From positions 1-5,599 of the forward strand of contig DRAO01000207.1 in assembly GCA_011041825.1 (NCBI GenBank): DNA of 5,599 nucleotides, read 5' to 3'. The translations under genes were made by a program, and so were the position numbers. The notes below the pieces were generated by a model, which did not search any database, had not been told where the DNA came from, and worked only from the letters and a program-made list of their open reading frames with translations. Below are positions 1-5,599 of the stretch, piece after piece. Every line of letters begins with the position of its first letter. Within the stretch, counting starts at the first letter, position 1. This DNA comes from Chloroflexota bacterium. GTDB taxonomy: Bacteria; Chloroflexota; Anaerolineae; SpSt-600.

Positions 1-666
1 GCCCTGGCCCCTTACCCCCGCACCGAGGAGGCGGCTTCGATAAGCTGGCCCTTTGAAGGCGTGGGGGCGGAGGTGGCAGTGCGGGAGCCCAGGGCCGAAT
101 ACGTGGCCGGGCGGGTGGATGTGCTGGGACAGGTGGATTACACCTACATCATCGCCCGCAGCCCCGATGGGCTGGTCATCGTTGACCAGCACGCCGCCCA
201 CGAGCAGGTGCTCTTCGAGCGCATCCTGAGCGGCCAGGAGCGCTACCCCATCAACCCGCCGTCCTACGTGGAGCTCACCGCTGGGGAGGCGGAGTTCCTG
301 GAGCCGCACGTGCCCCTGCTCAACGAGCTGGGGCTGGAGCTGGAGCCCTTCGGCGGGACAGCGTTCCTAGTGAGGTCGGTTCCGTACCAGAAGCTGCCCT
401 TGCCGCTGGGGGAACTTTTGGAGAAACTGGCCGCTGAACTGAAAGAGGCTGCCCGGCTCCCGGAGGAAGCCCTGCGGGAGAAGCTGGCGATGCGGTTGGC
501 CTGTTTGGGGGCGGTGAAGCGAGGGGACATACTCGCCCCGGAGCAGATGCAGGCGCTGGTGGATGAGCTGATGAGCGCCTGGTCGCCTTCCACCTGCCCT
601 CACGGGCGCCCGGCTTTTATCGTTCTAAGCCACAGTGAAATAGAAAAGAGATTTCTAAGACGTTGA
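1..666 (+). CDS. mutL: DNA mismatch repair protein MutL, C-terminal part (5' truncated by window)
   Basis: The reading frame is open from base 1, so the gene begins upstream; the N-terminal GHKL ATPase part is not in the window. What remains is the end of the linker (about the first 35 codons) and the dimerisation/endonuclease domain. The metal-binding nicking motif DQHA-x2-E-x4-E is intact as DQHAAHEQVLFE (184-219), preceded by the typical LGQVDYTYIIA strand. Further C-terminal signatures are ACLGAVKRGD (from 499, the ACR-type motif), CPHGRP (595-612) and a terminal FLR (FxR motif) just before the stop. By family knowledge, MutL with these motifs nicks DNA in mismatch repair together with MutS and the sliding clamp, as in bacteria lacking MutH. 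The ACR-type motif has Leu where Arg/Lys/His is usual. The stop codon TGA (664-666) lies inside the left arm of a strong hairpin. No mutS is visible here. Identification is very secure; nicking activity is inferred from the motifs. Confidence 0.96.
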   Translation, partial: ALAPYPRTEEAASISWPFEGVGAEVAVREPRAEYVAGRVDVLGQVDYTYIIARSPDGLVIVDQHAAHEQVLFERILSGQERYPINPPSYVELTAGEAEFLEPHVPLLNELGLELEPFGGTAFLVRSVPYQKLPLPLGELLEKLAAELKEAARLPEEALREKLAMRLACLGAVKRGDILAPEQMQALVDELMSAWSPSTCPHGRPAFIVLSHSEIEKRFLRR

Positions 667-702
667 TTTTTGGCGATGGCGAAGCTATCGCCAAAAATCA
701 AC
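662..702. repeat. Near-perfect intergenic hairpin overlapping the mutL stop codon
   Basis: Bases 663-677 (TTGATTTTTGGCGAT) are the exact reverse complement of 687-701. The stem extends one pair outward (G662-C702) and three inward (one G-T, then G-C and C-G), leaving a GAA triloop, so the tip reads GCGAAGC (679-685). Short DNA hairpins of this tip sequence are known to be unusually stable. No T-run follows the stem on either strand, so it is not a standard intrinsic terminator. It ends 9 nt before the Shine-Dalgarno sequence of the next gene. In RNA it could slow 3' exonuclease decay of mutL message or separate its expression from the downstream gene; in DNA it could be a dispersed repeat. 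Both roles are inference. Its design resembles the apex of the larger palindrome at 2159-2343. Confidence 0.9.
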
Positions 703-711
703 AAACCCCTC

Positions 712-718
712 AGGAGGT
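712..718 (+). promoter_or_regulatory. Strong Shine-Dalgarno sequence deciding the radical SAM start
   Basis: AGGAGGT sits here. The AGGAGG core ends 8 nt before GTG at 726, which is a good spacing, but only 2 nt before the in-frame ATG at 720, which is too close. This favours GTG 726 as the start. Confidence 0.75.
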
Positions 719-725
719 AATGACC

Positions 726-2153
726 GTGCGAGTGCTGTTTGTGATGAAGCAGGCGGATTACATTCCCCTGGGGCTTATGCACCTTTCCAGCGCCCTGAAG
801 CGGGCTGGACACGAGGTGGAGCTGGTGATTGCCACCCACGAGGACCCCATCGAAGTCGCCCGCCGGTTCCGCCCCGGCATCGTGGGCTACAGCATCTACA
901 CAGGCCTGCACCGATATTACCTCGAACTCAACAAAGCTATCAAGGAAGCCCTCGGCGGGAAGGTGTTCTCCGCCTTCGGCGGACCGCACGCCACCTTCTT
1001 CCCCGAGGTCATCGAAGAAGAGGGCGTGGATGGGGTGTGCATAGGCGAGGGGGAAGATGCATTAGTGGACCTGGCAAATGCCCTGGATGGGGGCGACGAT
1101 TACCTCGCCATCCCCAACTGGTGGTTCAAACGAGATGGCGAAATCATCCGCAACCCTCTCCGCCCCCTGGTGGAGGACCTGGACACCCTGCCCTTCCCCG
1201 ACCGGGAGCTCTTCTATGCCAAAGATTCCTTCAGCCGGGAGAGCGGCCTCAAGCACTTCATCTCCAGCCGGGGGTGTCCGTACCGGTGCAGCTACTGCTA
1301 CAACCAGGCTTTCAACGCCCTCTACCGGGGCAAGGGCAAGATAGTGCGCCACCGAAGCGTGGATAACGTCATCGAAGAGCTCAACTGGGTGCGCAGCCGC
1401 TACCCGCTCCGGTTCGTGGTCTTCCTCGATGACCTCTTCATCTGGCCCTTAGAGTGGGTGGAGAAATTCGCCGAGAAATACCCCAGGGAGATAGGGCTGC
1501 CATTCTTCTGCAACGTGCGGCCCAACCTGGTGACGCCGGAGCTGGTGCGGCTTCTGAAGGAGGCCGGATGCCACAGCGTGGGGATGGGCGTGGAAACCGG
1601 GGACGAGAAGATGCGCAAGGAAATCCTCAAGCGCAACATCACCGACGAGCAAATCATAGAATCCGCCCGGTTGATAAAAGAGGCAGGGCTCCGCCTCATT
1701 ACCACGAATATGGTGGGTCTGCCGGGTGGGTCGCTGGAGATAGACTTCAAAACCCTGGAACTCAACATCACCTGCCGCCCCGATTACGCCAACGTCTTCC
1801 TGTATCAGCCTTATCCCAGGACCGAGTTGGGCGAATACGCCCGTGAGCACGGTTACCTGGAAGGCACTTACGACGACATCGGCCCATCGGCCTGGGACCA
1901 CACCGTAATCCGCTTTGCCAATCCCAGGGAGAAGCGGCTGGTCGAAAACTTCTCCAAGCTCTTCGCCCTGGCCGTGGAGTGGCCCTGGCTTACGCCGGTG
2001 GTGAAATGGCTCATCCACCTGCCGCCTAACCCCCTCTTCAGGCTGGTATATAAGCTGTGGAAGGGCTACACCATCAAGAACCGCATACATACTTACCCGC
2101 TTTCGCTCCGGGAGCTATGGCACTCGGTGAGGCATTTTTTGAAAATGTATTAA
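726..2153 (+). CDS. B12-binding-domain radical SAM enzyme, substrate unknown
   Basis: The 475-residue protein starts MRVLFVMKQ, then IPLGLMHLSSALKRAGHEVEL, the usual opening of a cobalamin-binding-type Rossmann domain (about residues 1-130, ending in FGGPHATFFPEVI and GEGEDAL). The DxHxxG cobalamin-histidine motif is absent, as is common in class B radical SAM enzymes, where B12 is bound without a protein His ligand. The radical SAM 4Fe-4S motif is SSRGCPYRCSYCYN, with Cys184, Cys188 and Cys191, followed by GMGVETGDE and MVGLPGG, typical barrel motifs of this family. The last 60 or so residues hold aromatic/basic amphipathic stretches. Relatives include methyltransferases and ring-forming enzymes such as HpnP and BchE, but nothing here fixes the substrate. 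GTG 726 is chosen from Shine-Dalgarno spacing and the family N-terminus; an in-frame TTG at 663 would translate the hairpin and is unlikely. It follows mutL by 59 nt, with no obvious functional tie. Confidence 0.88.
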   Translation: MRVLFVMKQADYIPLGLMHLSSALKRAGHEVELVIATHEDPIEVARRFRPGIVGYSIYTGLHRYYLELNKAIKEALGGKVFSAFGGPHATFFPEVIEEEGVDGVCIGEGEDALVDLANALDGGDDYLAIPNWWFKRDGEIIRNPLRPLVEDLDTLPFPDRELFYAKDSFSRESGLKHFISSRGCPYRCSYCYNQAFNALYRGKGKIVRHRSVDNVIEELNWVRSRYPLRFVVFLDDLFIWPLEWVEKFAEKYPREIGLPFFCNVRPNLVTPELVRLLKEAGCHSVGMGVETGDEKMRKEILKRNITDEQIIESARLIKEAGLRLITTNMVGLPGGSLEIDFKTLELNITCRPDYANVFLYQPYPRTELGEYAREHGYLEGTYDDIGPSAWDHTVIRFANPREKRLVENFSKLFALAVEWPWLTPVVKWLIHLPPNPLFRLVYKLWKGYTIKNRIHTYPLSLRELWHSVRHFLKMY

Positions 2154-2158
2154 TCTAA

Positions 2159-2343
2159 GAGCTTGTCTGAAAAATTCACTTTAACCGGATTAAAACAGGG
2201 AGCTAAAGGGTAAGGAGGATTTGAAGGTGTTTTTGTACGGCGGCTTCGCCGCCGCACAAAAACACCTTTTCCCTCCTCTTACCCCTTTAAGGAGTAAATC
2301 CGTCAAGCTTAATGACCTTTATGTCGAATTTTAAGACACGCTC
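2159..2343. mobile_element. MITE-like 185-bp palindromic element, possibly derived from an IS
   Basis: The ends are inverted repeats: left GAGCTTGTCTGAAAAATTC (2159-2177) against the reverse complement of 2326-2343, GAGCGTGTCTTAAAATTC, with 16 matches, two mismatches and one gap. TAA lies immediately outside both ends (2156-2158 and 2344-2346), as a 3-bp target duplication would. Further inward, 2204-2219 (TAAAGGGTAAGGAGGA) pairs with 2272-2289, and the centre is a 20-bp hairpin. Almost the whole element can therefore fold on itself. It has no meaningful coding capacity. End-plus-TNA-target style recalls IS5-family elements (IS1031-like group), but that assignment is inference and no parent transposase is in the window. 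It fills the gap between the radical SAM stop and the phosphodiesterase ribosome binding site, so it may affect transcription or message stability there. Confidence 0.68.
2224..2268. repeat. Central hairpin of the MITE-like element
   Basis: The left arm AAGGTGTTTTTGT (2224-2236) pairs exactly with 2256-2268. After one A-C mismatch, CGGCGG (2238-2243) pairs with CCGCCG (2249-2254) around the loop CTTCG. On the minus strand the tip reads GGCGAAGCC, matching the tip of the 662-702 hairpin. Only four T follow the stem on the + strand and the GC core is separated from them by an A/C-rich arm, so a terminator role is weak. Confidence 0.9.
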
Positions 2344-2344
2344 T

Positions 2345-2350
2345 AAGGAG
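2345..2350 (+). promoter_or_regulatory. Ribosome binding site of the phosphodiesterase gene
   Basis: AAGGAG ends 6 nt before ATG 2357, ideal spacing, and selects this ATG over the in-frame ATGs at 2312 and 2321, which lie inside the palindromic element. The site directly abuts the right end of that element. Confidence 0.8.
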
Positions 2351-2356
2351 AAACCA

Positions 2357-4342
2357 ATGGGTATCAAGACCTGGATTAAGATAGCACTTGTGGTCGTAAC
2401 ACTGGCGGCTATCTTCTACCTTGCCTGGTTCGTCATCCACCCGTCACGCCAGCCTACTCCGCCCCCCCCTGCGCCAACTCCGAGTCCTCCCGAAGGGGCT
2501 GCCAGGCTGACCCAAACTCCACCCGAAGAGGCGGCCAGGCCCCACGTGATTATGGTTTCCATAGATGGAGCCAGAGACGATTACGTTGACCGCTTCATCG
2601 CCGATGGCACAATGCCCAATCTGGCGAAACTGGCCCACAAAGGTGTGATGGCCGAATACCTCCGCTCCATCAACCCCTCCCTTACGGCAGCAGCTCACGC
2701 CTCCATAGGCACTGGCGCTTACCCTCATCGCACCAATGTGGTATCCAACAAATTCCACCGCTCCCAGGACAATTTTTACTGGTACACCAGTGCCTTTGAG
2801 GTGCCAGAGATAAGCGTGGAACCCATCTGGCGGACGGCAATGCGCTATGGGCTTAAGACGGCAGCAGCCTTCTGGTTTGGGGCGCATCCCGATTTTGCCG
2901 ACCAGGTGGCAGATTACACCGTCTCCTACGGGCGGTGCGATGTCTATTCGGCGATGCACGTGCTGACCTTCACGCTGGCTTCGGAATGGCAAAATGCCCC
3001 TCCTTCCTTCAGCCCTTATCTGGAAAGCACCCTGGACATCCTGGGCAAAGGCGATGCCCGTGTCGCTCGTCTCTATGTTCTGGCCCTGGACACCACCGAT
3101 GATGGCGAACTCAATTATGATACCCTCATCCTGGATGACAACCGCCGGGTGGAGGAATCCCCCCTCAAAAGCCCGGCCCTTCGCCTGGACGAATGGGCTC
3201 CGATGGAGATAAGCTCCCACCTCCACAGCGGGGCTTACTTCAAACTCCAAGCCATCACCGTCACCGTGGAAAGCGTGGATGAAATCAGCGCCACCGTCCC
3301 CCTGGAGGCCGCCGTATTCCGCAGCCGGGTCTGCTTCAACTACGCATCGCCTCCGGAACTCCTGCGGGAAATCAACGAGCGTTTCGGCTTCTTCCGGCCT
3401 TCCCCCGATTACTATGCCCTCGTCCAGGGCTGGATTGACGAAGAGGATTACTTCCATATGGGCGAGGAACAATCCCGCTGGATGGCGGAAGTAGCCGCTT
3501 ATGTGTATCAGAAATACCATCCTGACCTCTTCCTCACCTGGCAAGGGCCGGTGGATGAAGCCGGGCATCAATTCCTGCTGGTGGACAAACGACAGCCCGG
3601 TTTCGCCAGGGAAAAGGCCCGCCATTATGCTGAACTCTACCGCCGGGCTTATCAATTGGCCGATGAGAACCTGGGCCGCATACTCGAAGCCGCCGAAGGC
3701 GATAAGGCAGTCTTCCTCGTCTTCTCCGACCACGGTATGGCCCCTATCCACACCAAAGTCTACGTGAACACCATCCTCCAAGAGGCAGGGCTTCTGGAAT
3801 TCAAAGGGCCGCCGAAATATTACGTGAATGTGGAGAAAAGCAAAGCTCTGGCCTTCGCTTCGGGAGGCTCTGCTTATATTTATGTAAACTTAAAAGGCCG
3901 GGAACGGCCCGGCATTGTCCCCAAGGAAGAATACGAGGATGTGGTAGACGCCATCGTCAAGGCGCTGGAAGCCGTCCGTGACCCGGAGACAGGCGGGCAG
4001 GTCTTTTGCCGCATCCTGCGCCGAAACCAGCTGGGACAACTAAAGCTGGATTCGCCTTACTCGGGGGATGTGTTCGTCCAGGCGTGCCCCGGCTACGTGC
4101 TCACCGATTGGCGAGGGAGCGAAGCGGTGTTTGAGCCCGCCAATTACTATGGACAGCACGGCTATGACCCAAACCTTCCCGAATTGCACGCCTTCTTCGT
4201 GGCTTCCGGCGAGGGCATAAAAGAGGGGGGCACCATTGGGCCTGTGGATTTGGTTGACATAGCCCCTACGGTGGCTAAGCTTCTGGGCTTCCCTCCCCCC
4301 AAGACCGCAGAAGGCCGGGTGTTAGAGGAACTCTGGCCATAA
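2357..4342 (+). CDS. Membrane-anchored alkaline-phosphatase-superfamily phosphodiesterase (NPP-like)
   Basis: The 661-residue protein has Lys4/Lys8, then a single hydrophobic segment (about residues 7-27) with no signal-peptidase or lipobox motif, so it is probably an N-terminal signal anchor with the enzyme outside the membrane. A Pro-rich linker follows (29-56). The catalytic domain matches type I phosphodiesterase/nucleotide pyrophosphatase enzymes: SIDGARDD (Asp70), the nucleophile region PSLTAAAHASIGTG (Thr110), DEAGH (Asp400, His404), SDHGM (Asp458, His459) and YGQHGYDP (His601). These supply all expected ligands for two zinc-type metals, so it is probably active. Residues about 210-325 form an insertion rich in predicted strand-like sequence, whose role is unknown. 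It likely cleaves phosphodiester or phosphate-ester bonds of an extracellular nucleotide, lipid or sugar substrate; a phosphatase or sulfatase-like activity cannot be excluded. ATG 2357 is supported by AAGGAG. murE starts 13 nt after its stop, suggesting co-transcription. Confidence 0.88.
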   Translation: MGIKTWIKIALVVVTLAAIFYLAWFVIHPSRQPTPPPPAPTPSPPEGAARLTQTPPEEAARPHVIMVSIDGARDDYVDRFIADGTMPNLAKLAHKGVMAEYLRSINPSLTAAAHASIGTGAYPHRTNVVSNKFHRSQDNFYWYTSAFEVPEISVEPIWRTAMRYGLKTAAAFWFGAHPDFADQVADYTVSYGRCDVYSAMHVLTFTLASEWQNAPPSFSPYLESTLDILGKGDARVARLYVLALDTTDDGELNYDTLILDDNRRVEESPLKSPALRLDEWAPMEISSHLHSGAYFKLQAITVTVESVDEISATVPLEAAVFRSRVCFNYASPPELLREINERFGFFRPSPDYYALVQGWIDEEDYFHMGEEQSRWMAEVAAYVYQKYHPDLFLTWQGPVDEAGHQFLLVDKRQPGFAREKARHYAELYRRAYQLADENLGRILEAAEGDKAVFLVFSDHGMAPIHTKVYVNTILQEAGLLEFKGPPKYYVNVEKSKALAFASGGSAYIYVNLKGRERPGIVPKEEYEDVVDAIVKALEAVRDPETGGQVFCRILRRNQLGQLKLDSPYSGDVFVQACPGYVLTDWRGSEAVFEPANYYGQHGYDPNLPELHAFFVASGEGIKEGGTIGPVDLVDIAPTVAKLLGFPPPKTAEGRVLEELWP

Positions 4343-4343
4343 T

Positions 4344-4350
4344 AGGGGGA
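4344..4350 (+). promoter_or_regulatory. Ribosome binding site of murE
   Basis: AGGGGGA lies 5 nt before ATG 4356, within the 13-nt gap after the phosphodiesterase stop. It is an imperfect but purine-rich Shine-Dalgarno match and supports this start. Confidence 0.6.
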
Positions 4351-4355
4351 AGAAA

Positions 4356-5599
4356 ATGAGGCTCCGCCAATTGCTCGAAGATTTAGAAGTCATAGAACTC
4401 GTGGGCGATACGGACATCGAGGTCTCCGGCATCGCCTATGACTCCCGCCAGGTAAAACCGGGCGATGTCTTCGTTGCCATACGAGGCTTGAACGCCGACG
4501 GCCACGAGTTCATCCCTGAGGCCGTTGAGAAGGGAGCCATCGCTGTGGTGGGCGAAGAAGCGGGCATAACGCTTCCCGTTCCCTACATCCAGGTGCGGGA
4601 TTCCCGCTATGCCCTGGCGATGCTTTCAGCAGCCTTCTACGGCCATCCCGGACGCAAACTCCGGGTTATAGGTGTTACCGGCACCGACGGCAAGACCACC
4701 ACCGTCAACCTGATACATTCCATCCTGGAGGCAGCAGGCTACAAAGCCGGGATGATAAGCACCGTCAATGCCCGTATTGGCGATAAAATCTACGACACGG
4801 GCCTGCACACCACCACTCCCGAAGCCCCCGATGTGCAATTCTACCTCTCACAGATGGTGGCTTCGGGGGCCGAATATGCTGTGCTGGAGGCGACCTCCCA
4901 CGGCCTCCACCAGCATCGGGTCGCCGGATGCGAGTTCGATGTGGCCGTAATCACCAACATTACCCATGAGCACCTCGATTACCACGGCTCATATGAAGCC
5001 TACCGGGATTCCAAGGCCCTCCTCTTCCGCAGCCTCTCAACATCTTTCCGCAAGCCGGGTGTCCCTAAGGTAGCTGTGATTAACGCTGATGATTCCTCGG
5101 CCCCTTACCTGCTCCAAATCCCTGCCGATGTCCAAGTCACCTATGGCAGGGGCTCATCAGCTCAGGTTTTCGCCGAAGAGGTGCAATCCAGCCCACAGGG
5201 GCTAAGGCTTAGGGTGGCCACCCCCGCAGGCAAAGCCCTGTTGGAAAGCCCGCTGGCGGGGGAATTCAACCTCTACAATATCCTGGCTGCTGTGGCAGTG
5301 GCCTTCTCCCAGGGAATTCCGATGGAAGCCGTTGCCGAGGGCATAAGCAGGGTCAAAGGGGTGCGAGGGAGGATGGAGCGGATAGATATGGGCCAGGATT
5401 TCACCGTCATTGTGGACTTCGCCCATACGCCTAATGCGCTGGAGGAGGTGTTGAAAACCTGCCGTCCCTGGACGAGAGGGCGGCTGATAGTGGTCTTTGG
5501 TTGTGCGGGGTTGCGGGATAGGGAGAAGCGCCCTATGATGGGGGCCATAGCAGGTCGCCTGGCCGACCTGGCCGTCCTCACCGCCGAAGACCCTCGCAC
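4356..5599 (+). CDS. murE: UDP-N-acetylmuramoyl-tripeptide synthetase MurE (3' truncated by window)
   Basis: MurE is the cytoplasmic ligase that adds the third amino acid of the peptidoglycan stem to UDP-MurNAc-L-Ala-D-Glu, using ATP. The frame runs 414 codons to the window end without a stop; full-length relatives are near 490-500 residues. The N-terminal UDP-binding domain shows YDSRQVKPGDVFVAIRG and ADGHEFI. The ATP-binding loop is GVTGTDGKTTT (residues 106-116, Lys113), followed by HTTTPEAPD, EATSHGL and NITHEHLDYHG. Lys220 in SKALLF is at the position carbamylated in MurE enzymes. The C-terminal domain starts near VRGRMERI, with DFAHTPNALEEVL and GCAGLRDREKRPMMG, and the visible part ends at TAEDPR (residues 409-414). 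Canonical meso-diaminopimelate enzymes have DNPR there; the Arg is kept, but the first two positions differ. The third-position substrate (diaminopimelate, ornithine or lysine) is therefore unsettled. ATG 4356 fits the family N-terminus. Confidence 0.95.
   Translation, partial: MRLRQLLEDLEVIELVGDTDIEVSGIAYDSRQVKPGDVFVAIRGLNADGHEFIPEAVEKGAIAVVGEEAGITLPVPYIQVRDSRYALAMLSAAFYGHPGRKLRVIGVTGTDGKTTTVNLIHSILEAAGYKAGMISTVNARIGDKIYDTGLHTTTPEAPDVQFYLSQMVASGAEYAVLEATSHGLHQHRVAGCEFDVAVITNITHEHLDYHGSYEAYRDSKALLFRSLSTSFRKPGVPKVAVINADDSSAPYLLQIPADVQVTYGRGSSAQVFAEEVQSSPQGLRLRVATPAGKALLESPLAGEFNLYNILAAVAVAFSQGIPMEAVAEGISRVKGVRGRMERIDMGQDFTVIVDFAHTPNALEEVLKTCRPWTRGRLIVVFGCAGLRDREKRPMMGAIAGRLADLAVLTAEDPR

Noticed and set aside
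662..702. Rho-independent terminator after mutL
   Set aside because: The stem is strong but no T-run follows on either strand; the next bases are CAAACCCCTC.
663..725. Upstream starts for the radical SAM gene: TTG 663 (overlapping the mutL stop) and ATG 720
   Set aside because: TTG 663 would make the protein begin with translated hairpin sequence and has no well-placed Shine-Dalgarno sequence. ATG 720 is only 2 nt from AGGAGG. GTG 726 has good spacing and the family-typical N-terminus, though ATG 720 remains possible.
2133..2147. Small stem CATTTT/AAAATG at the end of the radical SAM gene
   Set aside because: Six A/T-rich pairs inside coding sequence are expected by chance and have no terminator features.
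2224..2280. Rho-independent terminator after the radical SAM gene
   Set aside because: Only a four-T run follows a very long stem with an A-rich lower arm, and the hairpin is better explained as the centre of the larger palindrome. Weak termination is not excluded.
2284..2306. Minus-strand TTGACG as a -35 promoter box
   Set aside because: At 17-nt spacing the -10 position reads GGTAAG, a poor match, and no minus-strand gene lies downstream.
2312..2356. Longer phosphodiesterase starting at ATG 2312 or 2321
   Set aside because: These lie in the palindromic element and have no ribosome binding site at suitable spacing; ATG 2357 has AAGGAG at 6 nt and begins right before the membrane anchor.
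2444..3781. Long antisense open frame of 445 codons
   Set aside because: It is opposite a clearly real phosphodiesterase gene, in GC-rich DNA where antisense frames stay open by codon bias, and its translation shows no recognisable domain.
1..5599. CRISPR arrays, tRNA or rRNA genes, toxin-antitoxin or defence cassettes
   Set aside because: No regularly spaced repeats, RNA-gene signatures or suitable small gene pairs were seen; coding sequence plus the two hairpin regions accounts for nearly the whole window.

Overview
The window is GC-rich, densely coding bacterial DNA with all four genes on the + strand. The divergent MurE subtype (EATSHGL, GCAGLRDREKRP and EDPR motifs), the endonuclease-type MutL and the anchored phosphodiesterase with a Pro-rich linker would suit a Chloroflexota-like, possibly thermophilic, bacterium. 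That is an impression from motif style, not a phylogenetic result.

Layout. Positions 1-666 hold the C-terminal part of mutL (5' end outside the window), with the complete MutL endonuclease motif. A near-perfect 19-bp-stem hairpin (662-702) covers the mutL stop codon and ends 9 nt before a strong Shine-Dalgarno sequence. That sequence serves a 475-residue cobalamin-binding-type radical SAM enzyme (726-2153, GTG start). The 203-bp gap 2154-2356 is almost filled by a 185-bp imperfect palindrome with about 18/19-bp terminal inverted repeats and TAA on both sides, which looks like a MITE (non-autonomous IS relative). Next to its right end lies the ribosome binding site of a 661-residue membrane-anchored alkaline-phosphatase-superfamily phosphodiesterase (2357-4342). 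After 13 nt comes murE (4356 to the window end, truncated at its substrate-specificity motif).

How they fit together. The phosphodiesterase and murE are close enough to be co-transcribed and are both cell-envelope proteins. The mutL and radical SAM genes lie upstream, separated by the hairpins, and share no obvious pathway with them. No gene cluster here amounts to a new multi-gene system. The most interesting material is non-coding: the MITE-like palindrome, and the fact that its apex and the mutL-end hairpin share one architecture (T5G outside, GGCGAAGC at the tip, CA5 outside), suggesting a dispersed intergenic hairpin family. No RNA genes, CRISPR arrays, convincing promoters or classical intrinsic terminators were seen, and there is no gene-free stretch above about 300 bases.
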